The position numbers and the translations under genes are program-made. From positions 186,001 through 250,000 of the forward strand of contig QUOL01000014.1 of assembly GCA_009761415.1 (NCBI GenBank): DNA of 64,000 nucleotides. Reading direction: 5' to 3'. This document shows positions 36,401-47,569 of the stretch, piece after piece (the first letter of the stretch is position 1; each line of letters begins with the position of its first letter). This DNA comes from Sarcomyxa edulis. Its lineage: Eukaryota > Basidiomycota > Agaricomycetes > Agaricales > Mycenaceae. Below the pieces are notes generated by a model. It saw only the letters and a list, made by a program, of their open reading frames with translations, did no database searches and was not told the origin of the DNA.

Positions 36401-36720
36401 CTGCTGCAGCGAGGGGTAACTACGAAATAGTATCAGCCTCTTCCATAACGAGAGTCCGTTCAGGAACAGATTTACAAAGACCTAGCAGGATTGATAAGTA
36501 TCGGTAGGGTGCAAGCATAGTATAGACTGACCGATGCGAAAGTGCAATCCTTGGACGTGAGTGCACCGATCTTGTACTGAAGCTCGCGATCGTTGTCAAT
36601 GACCTCTTTGGCCAATTTCAAGATATCAGAGACAGAATGGTTCCATTCTGGAGGCGCTTGAGGTGGTGTTGGGGACATCAAGAGATTGGACACGAGTGGT
36701 GATGTGACAAAAACATTCAT
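33495..36720 (-). CDS. M3-family metallopeptidase (saccharolysin/thimet oligopeptidase type), copy 2
   Basis: Inverted paralogue of the gene at 23.8-27.2 kb. It starts MNVFVTSPLVSNLLMSPTPP, lacking the long Arg/Ser-rich presequence of copy 1, so it is more likely cytosolic. Family blocks are GIRAGLALSEKERAELTALE, VPQDVITGYPKRIEGSLELY, the zinc motif HEMGH at 34664-34678 (FFHEMGHVFHELLSRTTFGR), GQSAFNHLTGDYHAG and ATVFKDDPMDPTRGKKYRDK. The end is FLGRPPNSEAFSKALFGTEP and GANEGQY, close to copy 1. The same three microexons are present: 6 nt (36476-36481), 8 nt (33971-33978) and 2 nt (33911-33912). The intron at 33979-34044 has a GC donor where copy 1 has GT. No frame break was seen, so the gene should be functional. 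Confidence 0.9.
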
Positions 36721-37229
36721 AGATGAACTAGGCTACTTATAGTACTTCAAGTTCACAGGGTGCTTTGACCTGCATGACCCGCGTGATGGACTTGATTGTG
36801 GGCTGTACAGTGTGCACATGTCGAATTTTGGGCAACAATGGGGTCTGAGAGATCTATCTGGTGAATTGCAAGAGGCAGCGGTAAAAGGTAGACGGCAAGT
36901 TTGTGAAAGACACGCGGCGCTGGAGAAGAGTGCGGGGTCTCAGATGCATGGCAAGCCGGGGTCCTGGGACCTACTTGGACCTACAACTTCCCTGCATTCT
37001 CCAGACGAGTGTCCCTCAACCTATCGGCCAGGAAAATAAACATTGCAGATACCGAACCGCACAGATATTAATATCCTGATGTACAATGAAATTTTAATTG
37101 AGAGATGATTAACGAGAGCCTCAAGCTCAAGTTTGTGGTAGTATTCTAATATATATGTAAAATCGAAAAATCCACGGAGTTCTTTCAGAGCAGGGGAAAC
37201 AGGCATCGATACTCGAAATCCTGTCGCCC
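36721..37229. other. Intergenic region, no gene seen
   Basis: About 500 bp between M3 copy 2 and the universal-stress-domain gene. Short frames only, none with a motif. The left part should hold the M3 copy 2 promoter. Confidence 0.4.
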
Positions 37230-39501
37230 TCATCCAGCTACTTTCGTTCCCAAGGGACTTGGCTGATCACGCTCACGCTCAGTGCCCTCGTCTCCTTCTC
37301 CCTCAACCTCGTCATCATCATCGTCGAGGCCAATCCCCGGCCCCTCACCACTATTGCTCGGGACGCCCCCATCACGACGATCATCGTCCCTCTGTATCTC
37401 ATCTCGCATGACTTTGACATCCTCGTCGACTTTGGCGGCGACTCTGTCGATGCCTGCCTCTGCAAGGGACACGTGGGAGCGATGTTTGGACAGATGTGCG
37501 TTTTTCTTTGGGGGGCGCTTGAGCCGACGACGAGCGACCTGTACGCATGTCATGTGAGTTCGAGCATAAATCGAGGAAGAGGTAGAGAGAAACAAACCAT
37601 GACAGGTACGGAACACTTCTACTTGGAGCGATGGGCAAGGCGAGACCGTTAGCACATGACTAGTAAAGCAGAGAAGTCAAATTTTGCTGACCTGGATAAG
37701 GTAATGCGAAGTAGATCCAAGCAAAATGCTGGAGACATGTGTCAGATTTGGAAGTTCAATACCGTGCCAGATGATGATGACTCACCCTTTCAACTGCCCC
37801 AATCCACGCGATCCAACAATCAACATTTGCGGCTGCTTATAATCTACAATATCTGTAGAGTAGTTTGGTTAGCAAATGAGGATGCTATGACGATGAATTA
37901 ACATGAAACGTACCGAGTAGCATATGCCGCGAGTTCTTTGCATGCCAAGCTTGACAGGATATCGAGACATTCAATTTGGTGCGCTGTAAGAGACTGGTCG
38001 CTTGTCGTACGAGAATGTAAGCCATGCCTTGACGCTTCAACTATACGGTTAATGCACATAGAAAAACAAATACGATTCCCACTTACCTCTTGTTGACAGC
38101 GGAGCTTTATTGCACGGTCACCCGCCGTCGGAATCAGAGGGTCGACTATAACGAATGATTAGATGGAGCTTTGAAATGATAGATAGATAGAACCTTACCT
38201 TTACTCTCATTCTCCACTATAGTGACTATAATCATCTCATCACCATCTCTCAACACAGTTCCTATTCCCCACTCCACGGCGTACCTACTCTCCTCACTCA
38301 AATCACTGGCAACCACATATCGCCTCTTCTTCCTGCTACCCAACTTCCCAGTAGGATCACCCTGCGTGATAGTGATAGTACACCGATCTCGCTGAAAGAT
38401 GGGTCGTGAAGTCTCACACGGCAGAGGCTCATAATGTTTCGTCGACTTTCTCCTCTTCGGGTTCCTCCTGCCCCTGATAGACCCATGTGGTCCGACACTG
38501 GAATTATACGTGTTCAACGTCGACGGGAAATACGGTTCAGGCGGTACGACAACATTGACGCCCTCGCCCAATGGGTCAGGATCTATGTCTGCATTGTCCT
38601 CGAGACTCTTGACCACCGCTGGGTCCGTCAAAGCGTTCCTCTCCGTGTTCCACTCTGTCACGGGATCGAATATGTCAACCTCGTCGTCGCTCCATTCCTC
38701 ATCCTCCGTCTCTGCATCTGTCGTCTCACCAACCGTCTCGTCCCCAGAATCTTCATCTGTGTACGCAGTACTGTGTGGACGCACCGCTGCTGGATCGGCG
38801 AGTTCGATGTCGCCCTGTGCTAAGGGAAGAGGCTGGGGGTTCGTGGGAGACGGGTCGCGCGGGCGGAATCGACGGAATGTAAATGGGGACTGGGAGCGCG
38901 CACGAGAGTGGTTACGAGAAGAGGGACCCTCTGAGTCCATGTCTGCGCCCACTGCAGACAAGGACCGAATGTTCTTGTCCTTTTGTAGCATGGAACGACC
39001 ACGAGACTCTTTGTCATCGAGCGTGATGCTGCTGACGCTGTTATTGGTGCTCGTGCGGGAAAGAGAGAGCACGGAGCCCATCATGGAGGCCATTTTGCCG
39101 AAGCCAGAGCCAGAGTTTCTGTCGAATGGTTTGAGCGACGACGAGACGGTTCCTATAAGCGGTGAGCTTGAACGTTCTAGAGCATTGCGGATGAGTTGCG
39201 AGGCTTGCTGGTCAAGCTCCTGTAGAGCAGGTTTCGGGGAAGAAGAAGGAGTAGTCAGTAGGGACGACGAAGACCAACGCTTTGGAGTACCGGGACGTGA
39301 TGGAGGCGGAGATTCGATAGGGAGATATACAGATCTGTTTACTGGGGAAAGAGAGAGCTCCTGTCCTTCAGTAGGAGTGGGGAGACGTGCGATACCGTTG
39401 CTGCTGCCAGGCCTCCCACCACTGCTTCCAGGCCTGGGTGAATACTTTGCGATCCAACTGCGTTTGGACCGAGAATTGTTCTCGAGAGAAGCCATTCTCA
39501 A
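37230..39501 (-). CDS. Universal stress protein (UspA)-domain protein with long disordered N-terminus
   Basis: The first exon is long and low-complexity (start MRMASLENNSRSKRSWIAKY; a second ATG lies 6 nt on). It is Ser/Pro-rich with many acidic runs (DEDSGDETVGETTDAETEDE). The C-terminal part of that exon enters an ATP-binding USP fold: KKRRYVVASDLSEESRYAVE and WGIGTVLRDGDEMIIVTIVE. Later exons read ERQGMAYILVRQA, then QMLIVGSRGLGQLKGILLGS and HYLIQKSSVPVMVAR. This is the classic USP glycine motif (GSRGLGxLKGxLLGS), implying nucleotide binding. The tail is acidic and ends QPSPLGTKVAG at the stop at 37230. The role is probably stress signalling. Exons between 37,650 and 38,150 are short and were placed by eye. 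Confidence 0.85.
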
Positions 39502-40281
39502 AGGAATGGGAGCTATAGGTTGTGGTGGGAAAGAAGAAGACTCAACTGTTCCTCCCTGAGTCTGATTTTTGGCAGATCCTGGCGTTACGGAGATCTATAA
39601 ATTTATATCGTATATTTTATTAGTACGCAGATATGTCAGTGAGGCAGTACACTGCTTAGCGCTAGCAACCACTTTTCTGACACTCACAGTTGGAACATGG
39701 TCCGCCATTCTGGGCGGTTACAGCCTGTAATAATTGCGGCGAATTTGTATCTTGCTCGTCGTATCTTCTTGAAGGGCGAACGAGGGGAAAACTTGAAATT
39801 CGATTATGGGGGTATCTGCGGAGTTGGCCGTTCTGGATTTCGCCACGTTCTCTTCCGAGTTTTGCCACATGCAGTTCAGAACATTCACTTGTCTCAACAC
39901 CAATGCATTGGATGCCATTACTATGTAGCACACCTTGCAATTGAGGTCAGCTGCAGGGCGCTAATTATCCCCGGGGGCAAATGCATTTCAGGTCATTATG
40001 GGTGCGTGACTTGCTGCGCGTCGAATCAGACGCGCCGCCCGAATTCAAAATTCTGACTTCAGACCATCACATTAACCTTCGGATCCGGAGGAGATAGGAA
40101 AAGCTGTGTAGGGATGGCGTACTTTCACCGAGCAGCAATGTTATCGAGATACGTATGTATATATCCTTATCGACCTCGACATGTCAGGTCATTCAAGCAT
40201 GGATTCAATCTGAAATACAGAAGGGAAAAAATCGGACTACAAGTTACTCACATACCCCGAAGTACCAAGCCGTTTCTTTCC
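39502..40281. other. Intergenic region, no gene seen
   Basis: About 780 bp. Overlapping frames of 70-120 codons on both strands (39.66-40.06 kb) share the same bases and have no motif. It includes the USP-gene promoter and the esterase 3' side. Confidence 0.4.
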
Positions 40282-41709
40282 TCATGCCAGAGTCGGAGTC
40301 GTCCAGTCCACCCATTGCGACGCAACAAACCCAAGATTGTTCGCACCGGATGTCCTCATGATAGACGTGTTCGTACTCTGCCCCTTCAAGAATTTGTTCA
40401 CAAACGCGTCCAGATCAGGTTGTTGCGAAGCCGGGAAACTGCAATGCGCATGCCCTCCAATGACCGAAACACCCATATTATCCGGAACACCCAACGCCTG
40501 CCACACCGAATGAGCCGTCGTCTGCGCTCCCCAAACTGATTCCGGCCCTAACCACACATAGTCGGTGTTGTCGATGATCAACAACGCACGGGGGGCTATG
40601 ATCGCTGACAGCATGTGGTGATCAAACGGCAGTATGTCCACGTCGTCCACATACTGATTGAACACTGTAGAGAACCATACGTTTTCTTGCACGATCTCGT
40701 GTGCCGTCTGTGTGGTGTCCCCAATACTATCCGATATACGCCAACTACCTGCGCCACCAGAACCAGACTCTTGTGGAATGGTCAACGTGATACGAGGATC
40801 GAGGACGCCAGCAACGAGAGCGCCTTTTCCGTTACGAGAGCAGCCCGTCACAGCGAGTTTTGTCAGATCGATATTGGCAGTCGGGGTGATCTCGAGAGCA
40901 TCGATGATACGGCTGATGCCCCAAGCCCATGCAGTCATAGCGCCGGCCGAGGCGTTACTGCCAAAGAGCGTGAAGAATTTACCCACTCCACGGCTGGTCT
41001 GGTCGTTTTGTGCAGCCATGTCGTCGTTGTTGAAAGTGATGACGGCGACGCCTGCGGGAGTTGGGATGCTCATACCCCCTACGGCAATTATGGCCGGGTG
41101 GGGTGCAGTCCCGGTGGTCGGTGTGGCGATGGTGACAGTGAAAGAGATGGATTTTCCGGCATTGGATACGTTAATGGTCAATGTGGAACCAGAGAGCGAC
41201 GCAGTGAGAGAGTCAGGTGGCCCGGGAAGTGTGCCGAGCTCGTAGCGCTGGAACAATTCGCTGATCTCTTGCTGACGGCAAGCGAAGTCGGCTTTCGTGA
41301 CGGCCCGAGTGCCGTTTATGAACGTGAATGGATCGTTCAAGTCGCTGTCCGAAACGAGATTGATCGTAGCTGGAAGAGACGCGCAACCGGCAGGGGCAAT
41401 TGGTACAACAGTACTTGTTGGACCTGTGGATGTAGTTGGTGTGGCGGGAGTAGAAACTGAGGTTGACACTGAAGTGGGTGCTGCGGTACCAGTGAGGCAT
41501 TGAGAGTAATATGGGTTCAGAACTGTACAGACTGTGCCCGATGCACATGTCGTTCCACCAGTCCACCCAATACCTCCACCTGTATGTACCGCGGTCAGGA
41601 CACCACCGAAACAACACGGACAGAGAGACGTACACTGAGCCCAGATTGGTTGCTGCGCAAAGGCAGGTATCGCAAAAACGAGGGCAGCCAGAAGCAATTT
41701 GAACCCCAT
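40282..41709 (-). CDS. Glucuronoyl esterase (CE15) with N-terminal CBM1 cellulose-binding module
   Basis: A secreted plant-cell-wall enzyme. It cleaves esters between lignin alcohols and 4-O-methyl-glucuronic acid of xylan. The signal peptide is MGFKLLLAALVFAIPAFA (start 41709; an upstream ATG at 41742 is less likely). After removal of a 54-nt intron (41580-41633) the CBM1 reads IWAQCGGIGWTGGTTCASGT and NPYYSQCL. This intron is a multiple of three with no stop, so an unspliced reading breaks the CBM1. A Ser/Thr/Pro linker follows. The CE15 domain shows ISELFQRYELGTLPGPPDSL, the nucleophile motif GCSRNGKGA, the acid-base region IPQESGSGGAGSWR, and the terminal His in VIGGHAHCSFPASQQP. The catalytic Ser, Glu and His are all present, which suits a wood- or litter-decay lifestyle. 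Confidence 0.93.
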   Translation of the reverse strand: MGFKLLLAALVFAIPAFAQQPIWAQCTSLCPCCFGGVLTAVHTGGGIGWTGGTTCASGTVCTVLNPYYSQCLTGTAAPTSVSTSVSTPATPTTSTGPTSTVVPIAPAGCASLPATINLVSDSDLNDPFTFINGTRAVTKADFACRQQEISELFQRYELGTLPGPPDSLTASLSGSTLTINVSNAGKSISFTVTIATPTTGTAPHPAIIAVGGMSIPTPAGVAVITFNNDDMAAQNDQTSRGVGKFFTLFGSNASAGAMTAWAWGISRIIDALEITPTANIDLTKLAVTGCSRNGKGALVAGVLDPRITLTIPQESGSGGAGSWRISDSIGDTTQTAHEIVQENVWFSTVFNQYVDDVDILPFDHHMLSAIIAPRALLIIDNTDYVWLGPESVWGAQTTAHSVWQALGVPDNMGVSVIGGHAHCSFPASQQPDLDAFVNKFLKGQSTNTSIMRTSGANNLGFVASQWVDWTTPTLA

Positions 41710-42227
41710 GGCCAGCCTGATGAACACGTTTGCTATGTCCAAGTCGACGCCGTCCTTTTATGCATGACGGAAAAAGTGACGGGGTAAACTCGTCGATTCC
41801 CAATGTCTTTCTCGAAGAGAATTGAGGCTACTGAGTTGTTCGAAGTCCTTGAATCACGTTGAGCGGAGGGTCACTAGGTCTGCCTGCGTACTTTGGTGTC
41901 AGATATGAATAGACGAGTGGTCACGGACTGATATCAATGCAGCGAGATCGGTACAGTAGTTTAAGCGTTGAAGATGTTGAATAGAAGCTCCAAGTCTCGA
42001 GCCGGTGTACCAAATATGATGAGAGCAAAGCAGAAAAGCCGCCGTAATTACCATAGCATTGCAATAATAAAAAAACATGGACTAAGTAGTGAAGCTTTGG
42101 GTGAGAGAGTTTCTGGACAGCGAATAAGAATACAGTGTATAGAAACTGGCCTGGATTATTGGAGATCATAATTCTACTTGTTGATGGAGGGGACCATGGA
42201 CGTCAGCGGTGTCGTCTTTCGCGACCT
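41710..42227. other. Intergenic region, no gene seen
   Basis: About 520 bp holding the esterase promoter and the PET127 3' end. Only short frames with no motif. Confidence 0.4.
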
Positions 42228-45200
42228 CTATCTGTAATTTGACTTGTCCGAATCAGCATGAGCATCGGAATCGGATTGGGAGTCGGAGAGTTTGACAGCT
42301 GCAGTGTCATCAACGCCACTTGTTTCGCTCGGGGATTCTTGGTATACTTCGGCCTCTTTTGAAACCACGTCCTCTGCAGCGGTATCAGCCTCTGCGGCCG
42401 AAGTTTCGACGAGATCCGACGTTGTCGAGGTTTCAGTGGACCAGGGCGCGTAAGACGTTCCCGCGTCATGCGTTTGGGCCTCCGGTGACTCCAGGGATGT
42501 AAAGTCGACGTGTTCGGAAACTGTTTCATCAGAGGGGGCTGAGGATTTAGATGTATCCACGATATCTGCTTCGGAGTCCGGTCTTAACGCGACGACTGTG
42601 AGCGTTGCTTCCGTCGAATTCAGTGCAAAAACTGGTCGGCCTTGGTCAGTGGACTTGAACGATTCCCCAATCATGATGTAGCCGTCATCGAGAAGGTCCT
42701 CGTCGTTCTCCAGATAATCATCCTCAAAGAAAGAATTGAAGGGAACCGGTTCGTCGGGCGAAATGGACACGGAAGATGTGGAGGACGGGGTATAAGCAGC
42801 GTTGTCAGCATCCGCATCTTCGTTCGCCAGAATATGCATCGGATCCTCTGCTTCAGGTGGAGACGATGCAGAGCCTTCCATATCCATGTCAACGGAGGTA
42901 GGATCCACATCGATGTCCAGTGTTTCGTACACGGAGTCCGAACCCTTCTCAGCGTCTTCGACAGGTACGGACGTCGTGGCTTCTCCTGCATCTTCAGCAT
43001 CAGGAGAAAGTAGCGAAGATCCATTTTCCGAACCTTCATTTACGACTTCTTCCACCCCCTGCGCCACCTCAACAAACGTTTCATCTTCCTCAACTATGGG
43101 CTCCCCTAACACGACCTTCCGCTTCCCAGCCTCCCGAGCAGCCCTGCTATCAGTTTCCAACTTGCCTGCCCTGGCCAACTCCCTCAATGCCAGGATATTT
43201 CCCGTAGCTACCCTAAACTTCTCAGGCAAAAAGGCAGCAGGGATGGGGGACGCCTGCCCGCCGTAGTTCAAGCCATCCCAATATTCCGCAAGGTCCGCAT
43301 GCTCAACGCCAGAGGGAATATTATATGCACGGAATTGCCGTGCTTTAGTTCCTGCCAGTTTTTCCCGAATGAATGCCTCCGTGACGTTAGTCTGAGACAC
43401 CGTCCAATGAATACACCCTATATTTTTTGAAGGTTTTCGAAGTAAGTCCTGATTGTGTGATGGACAACAAGCGAAGGGAGTGAAACGCACAGGGAGTCTC
43501 GCCATCAGTCACCGCACGCGCTCCTCTGACTTGATCTTCGCCAAGATAGCTTTCGGATGTGACTTCCAGAAGTTTAATAGGCCGATGCATGTCCGGGTTT
43601 TCATCCCATTCAGTAGGCTCGACGAAAACGTCCATCATCTTGCCTCCCTTCACTGTCTCGAATGTGCATTTCACCGACTATGACGAATGAAATCGGCACT
43701 ATCATCAGTATCCAGAGACTGTATGTGCACAAAAAGACAGCATAAGAATAACATACCTGCTCAGGGAAACATCGCGTGATCTCGTCAGAAACAATCTCAA
43801 GGATCTCAACGCATTTTCGGAAAACCCGTTCCCCACTAGCTGATCCACCGAAGAGCCGCTCATCCATCTCTTCGAGACTGATGTATTGGAATCCAAACAT
43901 GCGCGCTGTATTGTGATAGGCGACGAACACCCCGTCCATGTTGCCTATTCGGACTTGAAAGCTAGAAGGAGTGTGTGGTCAAGAAAGGGACAAGATGAGG
44001 AGTGAACTTGATGACTACCTGTATTTGAGGAAGGCAGATCGAATGAGGTCGTAATATTCTCTCTCAAAACTCTCCAATGGACCGTATTGTGTACGGATCA
44101 GATATCCAGAGTTTTCCTGAAATTGAAGCGCATCAGGAAATCCAGTAAAGACCCCGACTGGCTGCAATAAATACCTGATAGTTCATCAAATCCAGCCGGA
44201 TAGGCAGAGCAGCGCGAGTCTTGATATCGAAAACACCGGTACCAGGTAGTCGACGGTCAACACAATCAAGCTGGGACCGCATGACGAAGGAATTTGACTG
44301 CACACAACGAGATCGGGCAGTTTGCTTGTGAGAACGAGGAGGGAAGTACAAAAGCTTACCTTGGAATAACGATATGCCTCCCTTATCTTGGCGTTCGCCT
44401 CTTCCTCCTCCGAGGGTGGAGTTTCTAGAGTGTAGGTACGCATGAGACGCTTGAATTCGTCTGGTGGTGTCGTTAAGAATTTTTCCAATAGAGTTCCCTG
44501 GTACAATACGATAGAAGGGTAAAGTAGGAGACTATATTGCGGAGAAAGCACGTACAAGCCAAGTCAAAACATTCTTTTCAGAGGCTCCGGGAGTATCGGA
44601 ATCGGAATCGATTGCGTATACTCCATCCTTGTAATTGAACTGGACAGAGGCTGGCATCCGCTGACCGGGGGTGAAGTCTTTTTTCTGATCAATCCGATAA
44701 TAGGTAAGATCAAGTTGTTCACACGAGAGAGAGTAGAAGTTGACAAGGATGATACGAACTTCGTTAGCAAAATTGTGACTCAGGGTAGAAATGTCTACAT
44801 CTCTATCTCCAGAGATCAGGAAATATATTTGACTGAGCATCCCTGATAAGGAGGACGTCGAGCCTCCGAATCTGCGACCTTCCGCTTTTGCAAGACTCCA
44901 TAGATCCTGTTCATAGAGAAAATATATGAGATATAAAGACGACGAATCATGTCAAATGACTAGCCTCGTCGCGCGAGCTCTTTATGAACGCAGGTAACCT
45001 TTCGAAAGCAAAGTCTTGGACTTGAGGTAATGATTCGAGCCAATGAGTGAAGTTGTATACTCGAGATCTTGGGTCTTGCAACCAATGAACCCCGGGGCTG
45101 AAAACCGACAATAAGTAGAGTAATCTTGATTTCGGGGGGATATTTACTTGAACAGAACTCGTTCAAGACCATGAGAAAGCGTGGCTATCGGCCGGTGTTC

Positions 45201-46019
45201 GGATGGTGGATTCAGATCTGATGATCGAGAGTGAAGAGACGTGAATATTGCGTTGCTTTGATTTATGGAGGACACACATACTTTGTAAAACGCTCCCTGC
45301 TTTTTGTTCAAGCAGACCTTCGACACGCCTAACGTATGCAACCCGAGGGCCTTTCTTTTGTGGGGGTGACGCATGAGGAGGACGTTGACGTTCAATGGAT
45401 TTTGTAAGTGTTTGGGAATCCGGCGGAGGTTTGAGGGCTGTCATAAGTCATGGCGGTAAGGTATTACTCGCGATACTCTTCTGATATATGGATGCGTACT
45501 GTCTGTTCCCCAGTCATTTGACCATTGCTCTCCCTTCCACTGTGATGTAGACGCGTCTGGCTTCTCTAAATTTGGCGGCGGTGGTTTGGGTGCTTGAGGG
45601 GATTTTGATGGTCTTTTTGGGCTCTCGTTCTTGCGGGGCTTTTTTGAGGTTGGTGAACCACCTCCTTGTTTCTCCTCACTACGAATTTTTGAATTCGCAC
45701 CGACAAGCTCGCGCATCCGCTCCAAAGCAGTAGGACTAGAATGGCGAAGGGTCCGTACCACTCTTTCCCGTTGGGACTGGGCTCGTGTCAGTGCAGCCTC
45801 AGAGACCAATCCCACATGCGCGTTCACCTTGAGAGCCGGAGGGGATGTGTGCGAAGGTCCCGCTGCATCCTCGATGAATTCGGCGATAGGTTTAGAAGCG
45901 TATTGTGTTGCGTATGAACGTCGTCTGTGTCGACATGGTTGTGCAGTTCTCAGTGAAGAGATGCACCGCCCTGGGGCCTTTCCACAGAGTTTCTGGCCTG
46001 CATTGTTTAGCATGGACAC
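42228..46019 (-). CDS. PET127: PET127-family mitochondrial RNA-processing protein
   Basis: Pet127 is a mitochondrial membrane-associated factor needed for 5' processing and turnover of mitochondrial transcripts; it is reported to be a PD-(D/E)XK-type exoribonuclease. Exon 1 begins MSMLNNAGQKLCGKAPGRCI with an Arg-rich presequence. Conserved blocks, in order, are ATLSHGLERVLFNPGVHWLQ and DPRSRVYNFTHWLESLP, then GSTSSLSGMLSQIYFLISGD, VQFNYKDGVYAIDSDSD and RLPGTGVFDIKTRAALPIRL. Next are ENSGYLIRTQYGPLESFERE and YYDLIRSAFLKYSFQVRIGN, then MDGVFVAYHNTARMFGFQYI. The probable catalytic FDIKTR motif is intact. The C-terminal ~300 residues are an acidic, low-complexity extension (42.23-43.1 kb) absent from yeast Pet127. 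The junction near 45,440 is uncertain because two frames are open there. Confidence 0.88.
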
Positions 46020-46169
46020 TAGATGAGAACCCAGAGATGGTATGTCGAAATTTTAAGAACAGAAATTGGACAGAAATTCAGCTAAATTTAGAATTGGGGG
46101 CAAATTTTGATTTGGAGCCAAAATCGCCGAGGCCCCTGTCCTTTCTGGTCCTTTCAAGTTTCGACCGTC

Positions 46170-47335
46170 ATGTCGAGCTTTTTCTCTTCTATCTTCCAAT
46201 GGTTCAGTGGGTGAGATCTATGATATATGATATATATATACCTCCATTCTGACTGAAATATACAGCCTCTTCTTCTCGAAATCCGCTGAAATTGCCGTAG
46301 TCGGATTACAGGTCTGTCCCCGCGTCTTTACCATGCATCGCCCGCTCATAATCGCAACAAGGCCTCTGGAAAAACATCCTTCGTCAATGTTATTGGCTCT
46401 GGACAGGTCAGTCTACCTATACTCTCACAAATTGCCTATCGCTGACGCCTTGGTAGTGGAGTGAAGACGTTGTACCAACCGTCGCATTCAACTTTCGGAA
46501 AGTCAGGAAGGGAAATGTAACGCTCAAGATCTGGGATGTTGCTGGTATGTCATGCTATACTATCTATTGTGGCTATGGATCAGTCGACATTCATCTGGCG
46601 TTCGCTTCATAGGGCAACCGAAATTCAGATCCATGTGGGAGCGATATTGCAACGGTGTGGACGCTATCGTGTGAGTGTAGTCATTTTGATTCTGTCGCAC
46701 AGTCGGAACGATCTGAATCGATGGTCTGTTAGCTTTGTGGTAGACGCAGCAGACGTACGTTGTTCCTTGATCTCATATCATTTTTTTTATACTGAATCGA
46801 TCGATATGGGAAAGTAGCAGGAGAAATTCAATGCTGCCCGGTTTGAGCTACATCAGTTACTGGGACAACCCAGTCTCACAGGTGTACCTATACTAGTGGT
46901 ACGTTTCTCTCTATCTCTATTGCTACAGTCGTTGATGGCTTGATTCCACTTGCGCAGCTGGGCAATAAGAATGACGTAGACAGCCACGCGAGTGTAAAGG
47001 ATATAATCAAGTCATTGTAAGAGCATCGTAGCTATATAATGGTCCCTGTGGTCTGATCGATATTCGCCTCAGGCAATTGGACAAAATTACGGACAGACCT
47101 GTTTCGGTACGCATTCTCTGTTCCCCATTACATCCCTTACTCACACATACGTTTGCTTTCAGTGTTACTCGGTATGTTCTTTCATATCTCCGTTCACAAA
47201 TATCTTACACCATCACAGTGCTCCATGAAAAGTCAACACAACCTGTAGGTGGCGTAACATTATCATCTCACGCCTCACTCATGTCCGCCATTCAGAGATA
47301 TCGTTTTACAATGGTTAGCTGGCCGGAGTCACTGA
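46170..47335 (+). CDS. ARL8: ARL8-type small GTPase
   Basis: An Arf-like GTPase that in animals positions lysosomes; in fungi it probably acts on vacuolar or endosomal traffic. The first exon reads [14 protein letters not shown] with an amphipathic start. Exon junctions rebuild [20 protein letters not shown], the P-loop, split by an intron after [16 protein letters not shown] contains switch I and KIWDVAGQP the G3 motif. Then come [30 protein letters not shown] (G4) and [11 protein letters not shown], encoded partly by a 9-nt exon (TGTTACTCG). The end is [14 protein letters not shown]. All nucleotide-binding motifs are present. The start lies about 150 bp from the PET127 start, so both probably share a divergent promoter. 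Confidence 0.9.
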
Positions 47336-47569
47336 TTCGCCACGTCCATCTCCTCCCCTTCCCACTTGTACTCCCTTCATATATCCACGTAACGCCGCTT
47401 TGAATCCATTCGCTGGCAGCCACATGTTCCTGCTTCTGTATGTTATACTTTATTAGTGCTGTTTTCATGGACTTTCTAGATATATACCACTTGAACATTT
47501 TTCCGCTTCAGATCGCTCAGATGAATCCAGCCAGATAGTAGAGAAAGAGATCAAGATTTATTGGTACGT

